The notes: generated from the sequence alone by a model not told the origin. A stretch of DNA of 64,000 nucleotides from Psychroserpens algicola (GCF_014526325.1 NZ_JACNMJ010000002.1:248001-312000); one strand, 5' to 3'; shown: positions 18,234 through 26,686, numbered from the stretch's first letter. Translations and numbers: made by a program.

Positions 18234-19888
18234 CAAAAACAATTCTAACCTCATGGCAACGCTTGATAGGTTTATTAAAATTAGATCGAAAAGACATCAG
18301 GCAAGTGTTTTATTATGCAATTTTTGCTGGATTAGTAAATTTATCACTTCCCTTAGGGATTCAAGCTATAATAAACCTCATACAAGGTGCACAAATAAGT
18401 AGTTCTTGGATTGTATTGGTCGTCTTAGTAACTCTGGGAGTCGCCTTTGCCGGTAGTTTACAATTGATGCAAATGCGAATTATTGAAAATGTTCAGCAAA
18501 AAATTTTTACAAGATCATCATTTGAATTTGCATATCGCTTTCCAAAAATAAAAATGGATGAATTACGTCACTATTATCCGCCTGAATTAGCCAATCGCTT
18601 TTTTGATACGCTCAATGTACAAAAGGGTTTAGCAAAGATTTTGATTGATTTCCCTGCGGCTTTGCTTCAAATTATTTTGGGCTTATTATTACTTTCATTT
18701 TATCATCCGTTTTTTATTATTTATGGTATTTTATTAATCCTTTTAATTTATGTGGTTTTCAAATTTTCAGCTCAAAAAGGTTTAGACACCAGTCTGGATG
18801 AGTCTAAGCAAAAATATAAAGTAGCACATTGGCTACAAGAGGTAGCACGATCGATTTTAAGTTTTAAATTATCAGGAAAAACAAGTTTAGCTCTTGACAA
18901 AAATGATCATTTGGTTTCTGAATATCTTGATGCCAGAGAAAGTCATTTTAGAGTTTTGGTTCAGCAGTTTTTAAAATTAATTGGCTTTAAAGTGTTAGTC
19001 ACAGCCGGATTGCTTGTTATTGGTGGGTTTTTAGTCCTCAGTCAACAAATGAATATCGGGCAATTTGTTGCTGCAGAAATTATTATCCTTTTAGTCATCA
19101 ACTCAGTAGAAAAATTAATTCTAGGCTTAGAATCGTTTTATGATGTACTAACTTCAATTGAAAAATTAGGGCAAGTTGTTGATAAAGAGTTAGAGCCTCA
19201 AGAAGGTGATACTATAGATTCTGAAAATAGAACGATCAAAATAGAATTAGATAAGGTAAGCTATTCCGTACCCGACAAACCTGATCCCATTTTAAAAGAT
19301 ATCTCATTAACCATTGAACCAAATGATAGAATTTTAATTCATGGTTCTCATGGGTCTGGTAAAACAAGTTTATTAAAAGTTATTGCTGGCATATTCTTAC
19401 CTTCTTCGGGTAACGTTTATGTAAATGATATTGCGCTTAGCGGAATAAAACTCAATAATTACAGAGCTTTTATCGGACAATCATTACCAGAAGAATCACC
19501 TTTTGAAGGCACGATTAGAGAGAATCTTACGTTTGGAGATACATCGATAACAGATGATGATATTAAGGTTGTTCTTGAAAAAACCAAGCTGGTAGATTTT
19601 GTAAAATCCCAGCCTCTCGGCCTGAGAACCATGCTCTATCCTGAAGGTCAGCGCTTATCTTCAACAGTGACTAAAAAAATTGTATTGGCAAGAAGTATTT
19701 TAAAGAAGCCTAAACTTTTACTTCTAAAAGACCCTTTAAATCAATTTGAAACTAAAGAAGCACAAAGTATCATGACTTATCTATCTGATAAAAATAACCC
19801 ATGGGCTTTAGTTGTGGTAAGCTATAATATGGACTGGAGAAAGAACTGTTCTAGAATCATCAATTTAGAGGATGGACAAATCAAATAA
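18230..19888 (+). CDS. ABC exporter, fused membrane and ATPase domains, with degenerate ATPase motifs
   Basis: A 552-residue ABC protein with a type-I-exporter membrane domain (about residues 20-300, roughly six helices) and a C-terminal ATPase domain. Walker A is intact (HGSHGSGKTS, about 371-380) and a Q-loop glutamine is present (FIGQSLPEES). The signature is LSSTV instead of LSGGQ (about 473). The Walker B end reads LLLLKDPLNQ where LLLLDEPTSA is expected. The H-loop position reads VVSYNMDW with no histidine. It lies between TetR and HlyD genes and should form a tripartite pump with HlyD and TolC. Poor or unusual ATP turnover is inferred, not shown. Confidence 0.88.
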   Translation: MTKTILTSWQRLIGLLKLDRKDIRQVFYYAIFAGLVNLSLPLGIQAIINLIQGAQISSSWIVLVVLVTLGVAFAGSLQLMQMRIIENVQQKIFTRSSFEFAYRFPKIKMDELRHYYPPELANRFFDTLNVQKGLAKILIDFPAALLQIILGLLLLSFYHPFFIIYGILLILLIYVVFKFSAQKGLDTSLDESKQKYKVAHWLQEVARSILSFKLSGKTSLALDKNDHLVSEYLDARESHFRVLVQQFLKLIGFKVLVTAGLLVIGGFLVLSQQMNIGQFVAAEIIILLVINSVEKLILGLESFYDVLTSIEKLGQVVDKELEPQEGDTIDSENRTIKIELDKVSYSVPDKPDPILKDISLTIEPNDRILIHGSHGSGKTSLLKVIAGIFLPSSGNVYVNDIALSGIKLNNYRAFIGQSLPEESPFEGTIRENLTFGDTSITDDDIKVVLEKTKLVDFVKSQPLGLRTMLYPEGQRLSSTVTKKIVLARSILKKPKLLLLKDPLNQFETKEAQSIMTYLSDKNNPWALVVVSYNMDWRKNCSRIINLEDGQIK

Positions 19889-19899
19889 ATTATACGAAT

Positions 19900-21255
19900 A
19901 TGCTTAATATCTCTCATAATAAACTCAACAAAAAAGTTGACTTATCAAAATACAAATCGGTACAAAAAGTGTTTCACAGAAGACATTTCAAGCATTTTAA
20001 CCGTTTTTTAATTGCTTTTGCAATAACTGTGATTATTGTGATGTTTTTGCCATGGACTCAAAACATAAACAGTCGTGGAAATGTAACTACATTAACACCT
20101 GATCAGCGACCACAAACCATTCAATCACCAATTCCTGGACGAATTGAAAAATGGTATGTTCGTGAAGGAGATTATGTTAAAAAAGGAGATACAATTTTGT
20201 TTATTTCTGAAATAAAAAATGAATACTTCGATCCGAATTTAGTGAATCGAACAGGTAAACAAATTAAAGCAAAAGAAGCGTCAGCAACGTCTTACGGATC
20301 TAAAGTAGAAGCCCTAAATAATCAAATTGGTGCTTTAGTCAGAGAACGAAAACTAAAATTAGAGCAAGCCGAAAACAAATTGCTTCAAGCCAAACTCAAA
20401 GTAAAAAGTGACAGCATCGATTTAGAGGCAGTAAAAATTAATTTAAGTATTGCCGAAAGACAAATTGGAGCCATACAAAAACTTTATGATGAAGGACTAA
20501 AGTCATTAACTCAATTAGAAGAAAAGCGCTCAAAATTTCAAGAAACACAGGCAAAACTCATTTCTCAGGAAAACAAATATCTATCTGCTAAAAATGAAGT
20601 GATAAACGCCAGAGTTGAAATTAATCGTGTACAAGCTGAATACGCCGATAAAATTTCAAAAGCACAAAGCGATAAATTTACTGCTGAGTCTAGTCAGTTT
20701 GATGCAGAAGCACAAGTCACCAAGCTTGAAAGTGATTATACAAGTTATGAAATGCGAAATGACTTATACTATATAAAAGCGCCTCAAAATGGATATATCA
20801 ATAAAGCGATAAAAGGTGGTATTGGTGAAACATTTAAAGAAGGAGAACGCCTGGTTGGAATAATGCCTGCAGATTATGATTTGGCCGTAGAAATGTACGT
20901 TAACCCTATAGACTTACCATTAATACATCTTGATGAAAAGGTTCGTGTACAATTTGATGGATGGCCTGCAATTGTATTTAGTGGTTGGCCTAATGTATCT
21001 TATGGAACTTATGGAGCTAAAGTGGTAGCTATTGAAAACTTCATTAGTGATAATGGAAAATTTAGAGTGCTGCTCGCTCCAGATGAAAGTGACCATAATT
21101 GGCCTGAAGCCATCAGAGTTGGATCAGGAGCCATGACTATCGCTTTATTAGAAGATGTTCCAATTTGGTTTGAATTGTGGAGAAAACTCAATGGCTTCCC
21201 TCCTAATTACTACCAACCCAATAATAAATCAACTGCTAAAACTGAAAATAAATAG
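19900..21255 (+). CDS. HlyD-family membrane fusion (periplasmic adaptor) protein
   Basis: A 451-residue protein with a cytoplasmic N-terminus, one membrane helix (about 36-52, FLIAFAITVIIVMFLPW), then a biotinyl-lipoyl-like motif (PIPGRIEKWYVREGDYVKKGDTILFISE). A long alpha-hairpin coiled coil (about 120-280) and a second lipoyl half (YYIKAPQNGYINKAIKGGIGETFKEGE) follow. The beta-barrel part ends with FELWRKLNGFPPNYY. It should link the ABC protein to the TolC protein encoded next. Start 12 bases after the ABC stop. Confidence 0.92.
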   Translation: MLNISHNKLNKKVDLSKYKSVQKVFHRRHFKHFNRFLIAFAITVIIVMFLPWTQNINSRGNVTTLTPDQRPQTIQSPIPGRIEKWYVREGDYVKKGDTILFISEIKNEYFDPNLVNRTGKQIKAKEASATSYGSKVEALNNQIGALVRERKLKLEQAENKLLQAKLKVKSDSIDLEAVKINLSIAERQIGAIQKLYDEGLKSLTQLEEKRSKFQETQAKLISQENKYLSAKNEVINARVEINRVQAEYADKISKAQSDKFTAESSQFDAEAQVTKLESDYTSYEMRNDLYYIKAPQNGYINKAIKGGIGETFKEGERLVGIMPADYDLAVEMYVNPIDLPLIHLDEKVRVQFDGWPAIVFSGWPNVSYGTYGAKVVAIENFISDNGKFRVLLAPDESDHNWPEAIRVGSGAMTIALLEDVPIWFELWRKLNGFPPNYYQPNNKSTAKTENK

Positions 21256-21264
21256 ATAGCGATT

Positions 21265-22668
21265 ATGATTAAATATCTTAGCATTATTTGTCTTCTAACG
21301 ACCACATTACTCAATGCGCAATCACAAGATTCAATTGTATTGACATTAAGTGAGTATCTAGGTTATGTCAAAAAATATCATCCAATTGCTAAACAAGCCA
21401 ATTTAACATTACAAGTTGGTCAAGCCAATTTGATGAAAGCAAGAGGTGGTTTTGACCCAAAAATCGAAATTGATAATGATCGAAAGAAGTTTAAAAACAT
21501 TGAATATTACGATCAACTCAATGCTACCTTTAAAATTCCGACGTGGTACGGCATAGAACTTAAAGGAAATTTTGAACAAAATGATGGTGATTTTTTAAAC
21601 CCTCAGGCTTTTGTTCCTGAAGACGGCTTGTATAGTGCTGGAATTTCAGCCTCTCTCGGACAGGGATTGTTTATTAATAAGCGTATGGCAGACCTAAAAA
21701 AAGCAAAAGTTTTTACAGAGCAAGCCAAAGCAGATAGAGAATTGCTTATCAATCAAATTTTGTACGATGCGTCTATAGCTTATTTTAATTGGCTTCAAGC
21801 CTATAATGAAATAGAAATATACAAGCAATTTTTATACAATGCAGAAATTCGCCTAAAAGGTATTGAAAGAAGCGTTGAAACTGGAGATAAAGCTAATATA
21901 GATGCTGTAGAAGCTGGTATTATAGTTAAGAATCGAACATTGGGTTTAGAAAAATCTAAAGTCAAATTAATGAAAGCTTCCTTAGAACTTTCAACCTATC
22001 TATGGCTTAACGATAATATCCCTGTTGAAATACAACCTCAGGTAATTCCTGATGTTTTAATTGAAAATACGATAGATGATGTTTTAGAAATTTCAGGGTT
22101 AGGGATGTCTGACATTACCATTGAAAACCATCCAAAATTGAAATCTTTAGGGTTTAAATATGAAGGCCTCGAAATTGACAAGCGTTTAAAAGCTAACAAA
22201 TTATTACCCACAATTGACATTCAATATAATTTTCTAACTGAAACAGCTGATATTGCAAGATCCTTCAATACCAACCAATATAAAGGCGGATTCAATATTG
22301 CTTTTCCTTTATTTTTAAGAAAAGAACGTGGCGACTTAAGGTTGGCAAAAACAAAACTTCAGGATTTACAATTTGAAATAGACAATACAAAAATTACAAT
22401 TCAGAATAAAGTATTAGCAATTTACAGAGAACTCGAATCCTTTGAAATTCAAAATCAGATTATTGAGGATATTGTAACAGATTACACCACAATGCTCAAT
22501 GCTGAAGAGCGTAAATTCAGTTTTGGTGAGAGTTCAATATTTTTAATCAATTCCCGTGAAAAAAGCCTCATTGATTCTAGATTGAAAGCTATTGAACTTC
22601 AGAATAGTTTTTTAAAAACAAAGGCCAAATTATTTAATAGCTTGTCTAGGGATTTAAACAATATTTAA
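21265..22668 (+). CDS. TolC-family outer membrane efflux protein
   Basis: A 467-residue protein with a signal peptide (LSIICLLTTTLLNAQ, cleavage after about residue 19) and two long helical outer-membrane efflux (OEP) repeats. Repeats of the kind ANLMKARGGFDPKIEID and DLRLAKTKLQDLQFEID are characteristic. It completes the tripartite exporter with the upstream HlyD and ABC genes, from which it is separated by 9 bases. The stop overlaps the convergent secreted-protein gene by 4 bases. Confidence 0.92.
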   Translation: MIKYLSIICLLTTTLLNAQSQDSIVLTLSEYLGYVKKYHPIAKQANLTLQVGQANLMKARGGFDPKIEIDNDRKKFKNIEYYDQLNATFKIPTWYGIELKGNFEQNDGDFLNPQAFVPEDGLYSAGISASLGQGLFINKRMADLKKAKVFTEQAKADRELLINQILYDASIAYFNWLQAYNEIEIYKQFLYNAEIRLKGIERSVETGDKANIDAVEAGIIVKNRTLGLEKSKVKLMKASLELSTYLWLNDNIPVEIQPQVIPDVLIENTIDDVLEISGLGMSDITIENHPKLKSLGFKYEGLEIDKRLKANKLLPTIDIQYNFLTETADIARSFNTNQYKGGFNIAFPLFLRKERGDLRLAKTKLQDLQFEIDNTKITIQNKVLAIYRELESFEIQNQIIEDIVTDYTTMLNAEERKFSFGESSIFLINSREKSLIDSRLKAIELQNSFLKTKAKLFNSLSRDLNNI

Positions 22669-23393
22669 TTCTCTTTGTGATCAGGGTTAGCAGTACTTTT
22701 TGTTTTTTCCTGAATAGGGAATTCATCTTTAATGACATTCACAGTTGCTTTAACACCTGTGAGTAAATTCCATTTTTTTGAAGATACAAGAATGCCTTTA
22801 TCATCATAAACTAAAAACTCTGCGGTATTCGGACCAGAGTCACCTTGATTTAAGGCTTCAAAAACAATATTATTAATTCCGACACTAAGGTCGACATTAA
22901 ACCCTTTATATCCTGATGTTAGCAACAATGACGGAACAATAATATCTCCATTAACATAGACACGTACTAAATCGCCATCGGGATATTCATGATCACGACA
23001 TACTATATTTACAAAGCGACCATTACTTCTAATGTCTCCAAGAAAGACATCTGCCATGGTTTCTATCTTCAAACCTTGTTCAACTGCGATTTTATTAAAA
23101 CGTTTTTCAAAAAGTTCTCCAGGATTTCGCAATCCGTTGTCATCTATCATTGAAAACTCTTTTTGCTTTTTTTTAATAGAATATTTGCTTTCGGTAGGAA
23201 TGCCCAGACTGTTTGTTTTTGGCTTGGTTATACCAATCTTAGAATTAGGTTTAATAATAAGCTTTTTGGTAGAGTCTTTTTCCTTGGTCTCTATAGCAGG
23301 TATTTTAATAGACTTCTTTTCCTCAGTGTCTGGCTGAGCAAACAAAGAAAAAGTGCTTAAGGCTAATATGAAAAAAACAAAATAGGTCTTCAT
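22665..23393 (-). CDS. Secreted protein of unknown function
   Basis: A 242-residue protein from the ATG at 23393; nine extra codons upstream are unlikely. It has a clear signal peptide (MKTYFVFFILALSTFSLFAQ), a lysine-rich low-complexity linker of about 80 residues, and a C-terminal beta-rich domain. That domain contains GDIRSNGRFVNIVCRDHEYPDGD, GINNIVFEALNQGDSGPNTAEF and the tail WNLLTGVKATVNVIKDE. No named family is recognised. The beta-sandwich look suggests a periplasmic or surface adhesin-like or lectin-like fold, which is only an impression. It converges with the TolC gene and may or may not be functionally linked. Confidence 0.75.
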   Translation of the reverse strand: MKTYFVFFILALSTFSLFAQPDTEEKKSIKIPAIETKEKDSTKKLIIKPNSKIGITKPKTNSLGIPTESKYSIKKKQKEFSMIDDNGLRNPGELFEKRFNKIAVEQGLKIETMADVFLGDIRSNGRFVNIVCRDHEYPDGDLVRVYVNGDIIVPSLLLTSGYKGFNVDLSVGINNIVFEALNQGDSGPNTAEFLVYDDKGILVSSKKWNLLTGVKATVNVIKDEFPIQEKTKSTANPDHKEN

Positions 23394-23477
23394 TACATTT
23401 TTTTTAGTATAGTAACTCAAAAACTATACCTAAGGTTAAAAGTAACGACTTTAGGCTGTAAAGATTTTAATTTTTCG

Positions 23478-24992
23478 TTAAAACTTTCCGTTAAAACTCA
23501 ATCGCAACTTTCGTGTGTACTCTTCTAACAACCAATCTTTATAGTTTTTTGTACTGTTCATAATACAATAACAGTATTGCTTAATGCGATAACATATATC
23601 ATCATGCAGTAGTTTTGCCAGCTCTCTAGCTTCAAAAACATCTTCACTATTAGCAATCACTAATTCAGAATGTTGTGCAATACTATTTTCTATGGCTTGC
23701 ATAGATTTACGACCTTCTCTGATGACTTTTTTGTATTCGGCTTTAATATCAAAATCATCATTAGGATTTTTCTTAAAACGCTTTCTAAGCGATTCTGGCA
23801 TTTTATAGACAAACTCACGTTCTATATCTTCATCATTACGTAGGTTTTCTAAGTAAAAATCTGGGTTTTTAAAGATATGTTGCCAATCTACAGGCTGACT
23901 CCATGGTCCGAACCGCACAGCATTATTACCTAAGTCAATTACCGTAAATTTAGATTTATCGTTAAATATTCTAGATCCTCTACCAATCATCTGGAAATAC
24001 AAAGTCAATGAACGTGTTGCTCTATTGAGTATAATAGATTCAACAGATGGTTCATCAAATCCAGTCGTTAAAATACTCACAGAGGTTAGAATACCATTAG
24101 GCGTATTTTTAAACCATTTTAAAATTTCCTTTCGGTCTTGTTTTGATGACGTATTATCAAGGTGACGAATATCATAACCCGCTCTTTTAAAGGTGTAGTA
24201 AACTTCTTTTGAAGTGTTGATACCATTATTAAAAATAAGTGTCTTTTTTCCTTTAGATAATTCTTCGTAAGCAAACAGAAGTTTCCCTTGCATTGCTGCA
24301 TTGGTATATAAGGCTTCAGATGACTTTACAGTGTAATCCCCATTGATACCAATCTTTAAAGTATTAAGCGAAACATCGTAATTGTAAATTTCTGCTGAAG
24401 CCAAAAACCCATTTTTTATTAAAGTTGAAATATTATCACCAACGATAAGTTCTTTATAATTATCTTTCATTGGTAATTTGATATTACTACTCAATGGAGT
24501 TGCTGTAACACCTAGAATAAAACAGTTGTCAAAAAACTTAAACAACTTTCTAAACGAATTATAATGAGCCTCATCTATAATAACTAAACCAATATCTTCT
24601 AGGTTTAATTTTCCGTCGTTAAGCCTGTTATTAAGCGTTTCTACCATGGCAACAAAACATTCGTACTGGTCTTGATCTGGTAACTCTTTTACTTTACTAT
24701 TGATGATTTTATTATTAACGCCAAAGCCATGCAGTACTTTAGAGGTTTGCTTACATAGCTCAATACGATGCGTTAAAATCACCACCTTTTTCTGGTGTTT
24801 TTTTATATACTGTCTTACAATCTCAGAAAATATAACAGTTTTACCACCACCTGTTGGCAATTGATATAATAAGTTATAATTATCTGGAGCTGAATCAAAA
24901 ACGTCAAAAATACGTTTAAGATCAGCCAGTTGATAGTCATAAAGACGTTTTTTACTTTCCTTCTTTGATGTTATTTCGAGGGTGTCGGACAT
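23478..24992 (-). CDS. DEAD/DEAH-box helicase family protein (superfamily 2)
   Basis: A 504-residue protein from the ATG at 24992. The SF2 motifs appear in order: Q-like LYDYQLADLKRIF, motif I LPTGGGKTVIF (about 51-61), Ia LTHRIELCKQ, motif II IIDEAHYN (about 147), motif III VTATPL, motif IV LIFNNGINTS, motif V SILTTGFDEPSV and motif VI QMIGRGSR. It resembles the helicase module of restriction or repair-associated proteins (ResIII/Helicase_C) without nuclease or methylase domains. The tail of about 130 residues is not recognised. It probably unwinds or remodels nucleic acid. No restriction partner is adjacent. Confidence 0.9.
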   Translation of the reverse strand: MSDTLEITSKKESKKRLYDYQLADLKRIFDVFDSAPDNYNLLYQLPTGGGKTVIFSEIVRQYIKKHQKKVVILTHRIELCKQTSKVLHGFGVNNKIINSKVKELPDQDQYECFVAMVETLNNRLNDGKLNLEDIGLVIIDEAHYNSFRKLFKFFDNCFILGVTATPLSSNIKLPMKDNYKELIVGDNISTLIKNGFLASAEIYNYDVSLNTLKIGINGDYTVKSSEALYTNAAMQGKLLFAYEELSKGKKTLIFNNGINTSKEVYYTFKRAGYDIRHLDNTSSKQDRKEILKWFKNTPNGILTSVSILTTGFDEPSVESIILNRATRSLTLYFQMIGRGSRIFNDKSKFTVIDLGNNAVRFGPWSQPVDWQHIFKNPDFYLENLRNDEDIEREFVYKMPESLRKRFKKNPNDDFDIKAEYKKVIREGRKSMQAIENSIAQHSELVIANSEDVFEARELAKLLHDDICYRIKQYCYCIMNSTKNYKDWLLEEYTRKLRLSFNGKF

Positions 24993-25199
24993 AAAATTAA
25001 TAGCTTCTGAAAAAAAAATTCTCACAAAATTAAGCTTTTATAAGGTTAACAAAGCATATTGTTAAAAAGAAATGAAAAGTAATTCCTACCCTACACTGTT
25101 AAAATTTGTTAAATTACTACTATGCTATACAAAGTACTGTAACATTTTTAAATTACCATCGTCTATCTAGTATAACATCAATCATTAAAAACAATTATT

Positions 25200-25286
25200 A
25201 TGAGAACTTTAAACAACAATCAATTAACAAGTACAGTAACCGAAACAAAAATTTACACTTGGAATAAAAAAAGACGCTATAGATAA
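25200..25286 (+). CDS. Micropeptide 1 (28 aa) of a tandem paralogous array
   Basis: ATG to TAA encodes 28 residues that begin MRTLNNNQLT and end YTWNKKRRYR. There is no signal peptide or membrane helix, and the C-terminus is strongly basic. It is homologous to the next ORF: 11 of 87 bases differ, there are no indels, 4 of the changes are silent, and the five replacements (N6S, T10S, V13S, Y19F, K23Q) are mostly conservative, which favours real coding. It lies first in an array closed by a terminator at 25593. Function unknown; small regulatory, RNA-binding or precursor peptides are all possible. Confidence 0.6.
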   Translation: MRTLNNNQLTSTVTETKIYTWNKKRRYR

Positions 25287-25327
25287 AATAGCTATTAAAA
25301 ATTATCAATCAAAAAATCGAAAAAATC

Positions 25328-25414
25328 ATGAGAACATTAAACAGCAATCAATTATCAAGTACTTCAACAGAAACAAAAATTTTTACTTGGAATCAAAAAA
25401 GACGTTATAGATAA
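25328..25414 (+). CDS. Micropeptide 2 (28 aa), paralogue of micropeptide 1
   Basis: A 28-residue ORF beginning MRTLNSNQLS and ending FTWNQKRRYR. It matches the preceding ORF at 23 of 28 residues and keeps the TETKI core, the single tryptophan and the basic RRYR end. The leader motif starts 24 nt upstream, as in units 1 and 3. No signal sequence is seen. Conservation of the tryptophan and the basic tail suggests those parts matter. Confidence 0.6.
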   Translation: MRTLNSNQLSSTSTETKIFTWNQKRRYR

Positions 25415-25454
25415 TTAATCTGTAACTATTCATCAATCAAAATATCAATCTACC

Positions 25455-25523
25455 ATGAAAGCTTTAACTAAAATTATCAACACATCACATACAACAAATG
25501 ACGATTTAGAAACGTTACGTTAA
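25455..25523 (+). CDS. Micropeptide 3 (22 aa), divergent third copy
   Basis: A 22-residue ORF beginning MKALTKIINT and ending DDLETLR. It shares the leader motif and the 23-nt spacing with units 1 and 2. In ungapped alignment it keeps M1, L4, T10, S11 and T14 of the 28-mers but lacks the tryptophan and the basic tail. It may be a diversified or decaying member. Coding status is less certain than for the first two. Confidence 0.4.
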   Translation: MKALTKIINTSHTTNDDLETLR

Positions 25524-25560
25524 CAGTAAGTGATCACAACATTTATCATCAATCAAAATT

Positions 25561-25584
25561 TATATTGAATTTCATTTCAATATA
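25561..25584. repeat. Perfect 9-base inverted repeat after the micropeptide array
   Basis: TATATTGAA and TTCAATATA flank a 6-base loop just downstream of the last leader-motif copy and directly before the terminator. In RNA it would form an AU-rich hairpin, perhaps protecting the 3' end. Confidence 0.5.
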
Positions 25585-25592
25585 CAATCCAT

Positions 25593-25627
25593 AAAGACCA
25601 GTATTCGCTAAGTATGCTGGTCTTTTT
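25593..25627 (+). terminator. Intrinsic terminator of the micropeptide array
   Basis: AAAGACCAGTAT pairs with ATGCTGGTCTTT (12 bp, one G-U) around a 9-base loop and is followed by a short T run. It separates the array from the exbD gene 68 bases downstream, so the array is probably its own transcript. Confidence 0.82.
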
Positions 25628-25694
25628 GATTTATAAAAATCATGGTATCGTTTTTGAGACTTAAACATATTAATCATTTTTAAAAACTATTATT

Positions 25695-26258
25695 ATGAAA
25701 ACTTCAAGACGACAATCCGTTCAAGTAAATGCAGGTTCAATGGCAGACATAGCCTTTTTACTTCTTATTTTCTTTCTGGTCACTGCTATGATTCCAAACG
25801 ACAAAGGGATTAACCGAAAATTGCCAGCACCTTGCCCTCCAAATATCAATTGTGGAGGAGAAATTCATCACAAAAACACTTTAGAAGTTAAAGTGAATTC
25901 AAAAGATGAACTATTAGTAGAAAATAATAGAATAAGTATTAATGATTTAAAAGATATTGCCAAAAACTTTCTTGATAACAATGGTGATGGTTCTTGTGGA
26001 TACTGCAATGGATTGAAATCTAAAACATCATCAGATAATCCTAAAGCAGCAGTAATTTCGTTAACTAATGACAAGCAAACCAGTTATGATTTTTACATCA
26101 AGGTCCAAGATGAATTAACTAAAGCGTATTATGAATTGCGAAATCAGTATTCTGAAACGGTTTTAAAAAAACCTTCAAACGAATTATCAAAAGAGGAACT
26201 TCAAAACGTAAGAGCTGCCTATCCATTTATATTATCTGAAGCAGAACTTAAGCATTAA
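25695..26258 (+). CDS. ExbD/TolR-family biopolymer transport protein, solo
   Basis: A 187-residue protein with a basic cytoplasmic N-terminus and one membrane helix containing the essential aspartate (GSMADIAFLLLIFFLVTAMI, D about residue 18). A periplasmic domain follows. ExbD works with ExbB to couple the proton gradient to TonB or related machines, but no exbB or tonB lies in this window. The periplasmic part has two cysteine pairs (PCPPNINCGG and SCGYCNG) that could form disulfides. It lies downstream of the micropeptide array and overlaps the convergent 3D-domain gene by 4 bases. Confidence 0.88.
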   Translation: MKTSRRQSVQVNAGSMADIAFLLLIFFLVTAMIPNDKGINRKLPAPCPPNINCGGEIHHKNTLEVKVNSKDELLVENNRISINDLKDIAKNFLDNNGDGSCGYCNGLKSKTSSDNPKAAVISLTNDKQTSYDFYIKVQDELTKAYYELRNQYSETVLKKPSNELSKEELQNVRAAYPFILSEAELKH

Positions 26259-26686
26259 CGCTTCAACGAATCATTTTCAATTTTAACTCTATAACTGATG
26301 TTAACTTTGCGTTTGCCCCACTCTCTGGCAGCTTTAACATCAGTTCCCATATAAACATCTATTCGGTTCCACCATCGTTTGTTCATTTTATCCTTAACCA
26401 AATAGGTGCCTTCTAAACCTTCAATCTTCACCAGCGTATTATGAGTTAATCCTTCTCGCAATAAATTTCTGGACACGGCAATATAGCGCAAACCAGGTTT
26501 TAAACTATCTCCAAAGGCTGTTATATTCGGATTAGAATTAGTTTGATATGATAGAGAATTATAAGCTGTTGCAGTAACTTCAATCGTTTTCCATTCGTAA
26601 GCTGAGTCTAATTCTTTTTTACAACCACATAGCAACAAACAAAATCCAAAAAGAAAAAATCGCTTATATATTATAGAAGAATACAT
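26255..26686 (-). CDS. 3D-domain lipoprotein (MltA-type C-terminal fold)
   Basis: A 143-residue protein with a lipoprotein signal peptide (lipobox LCGC, cysteine about residue 22) and a 3D domain named for its three aspartates. Visible are VTATAYNSLSYQT, then AFGDSLKPGLRYIAVSR, then LVKDKMNKRWWNRIDVYMG. In MltA and resuscitation-promoting factors this fold belongs to murein-cleaving enzymes. Here it stands alone, so a role in peptidoglycan binding or cleavage is inferred. Probably anchored in the envelope. It diverges from the M19 dipeptidase gene. Confidence 0.85.
   Translation of the reverse strand: MYSSIIYKRFFLFGFCLLLCGCKKELDSAYEWKTIEVTATAYNSLSYQTNSNPNITAFGDSLKPGLRYIAVSRNLLREGLTHNTLVKIEGLEGTYLVKDKMNKRWWNRIDVYMGTDVKAAREWGKRKVNISYRVKIENDSLKR

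Larger units (their letters stand above)
25177..25558 (+). repeat. Tandem array: repeated leader motif plus micropeptide ORF, period about 127 nt
   Basis: The heptamer ATCAATC with A-rich flanks starts at 25177, 25304, 25432 and 25548, giving spacings of 127, 128 and 116. In the first three units an ATG follows 23, 24 and 23 nt after the motif start. Units 1 and 2 are close copies through the ORF. Unit 3 keeps the leader and spacing but its ORF has diverged. The fourth copy is a leader remnant without an ORF. The array looks like recent tandem duplication followed by decay. Confidence 0.75.

Noticed and set aside
25097-25110. Possible promoter TAAAATTTG for the micropeptide array
   Set aside because: The spacing between TA and TTTG is one base too long for the -7 consensus, so no promoter was called.
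25177-25558. CRISPR-like array
   Set aside because: The repeated motif is only about 7-12 bases, and the spaced units are themselves homologous ORFs.
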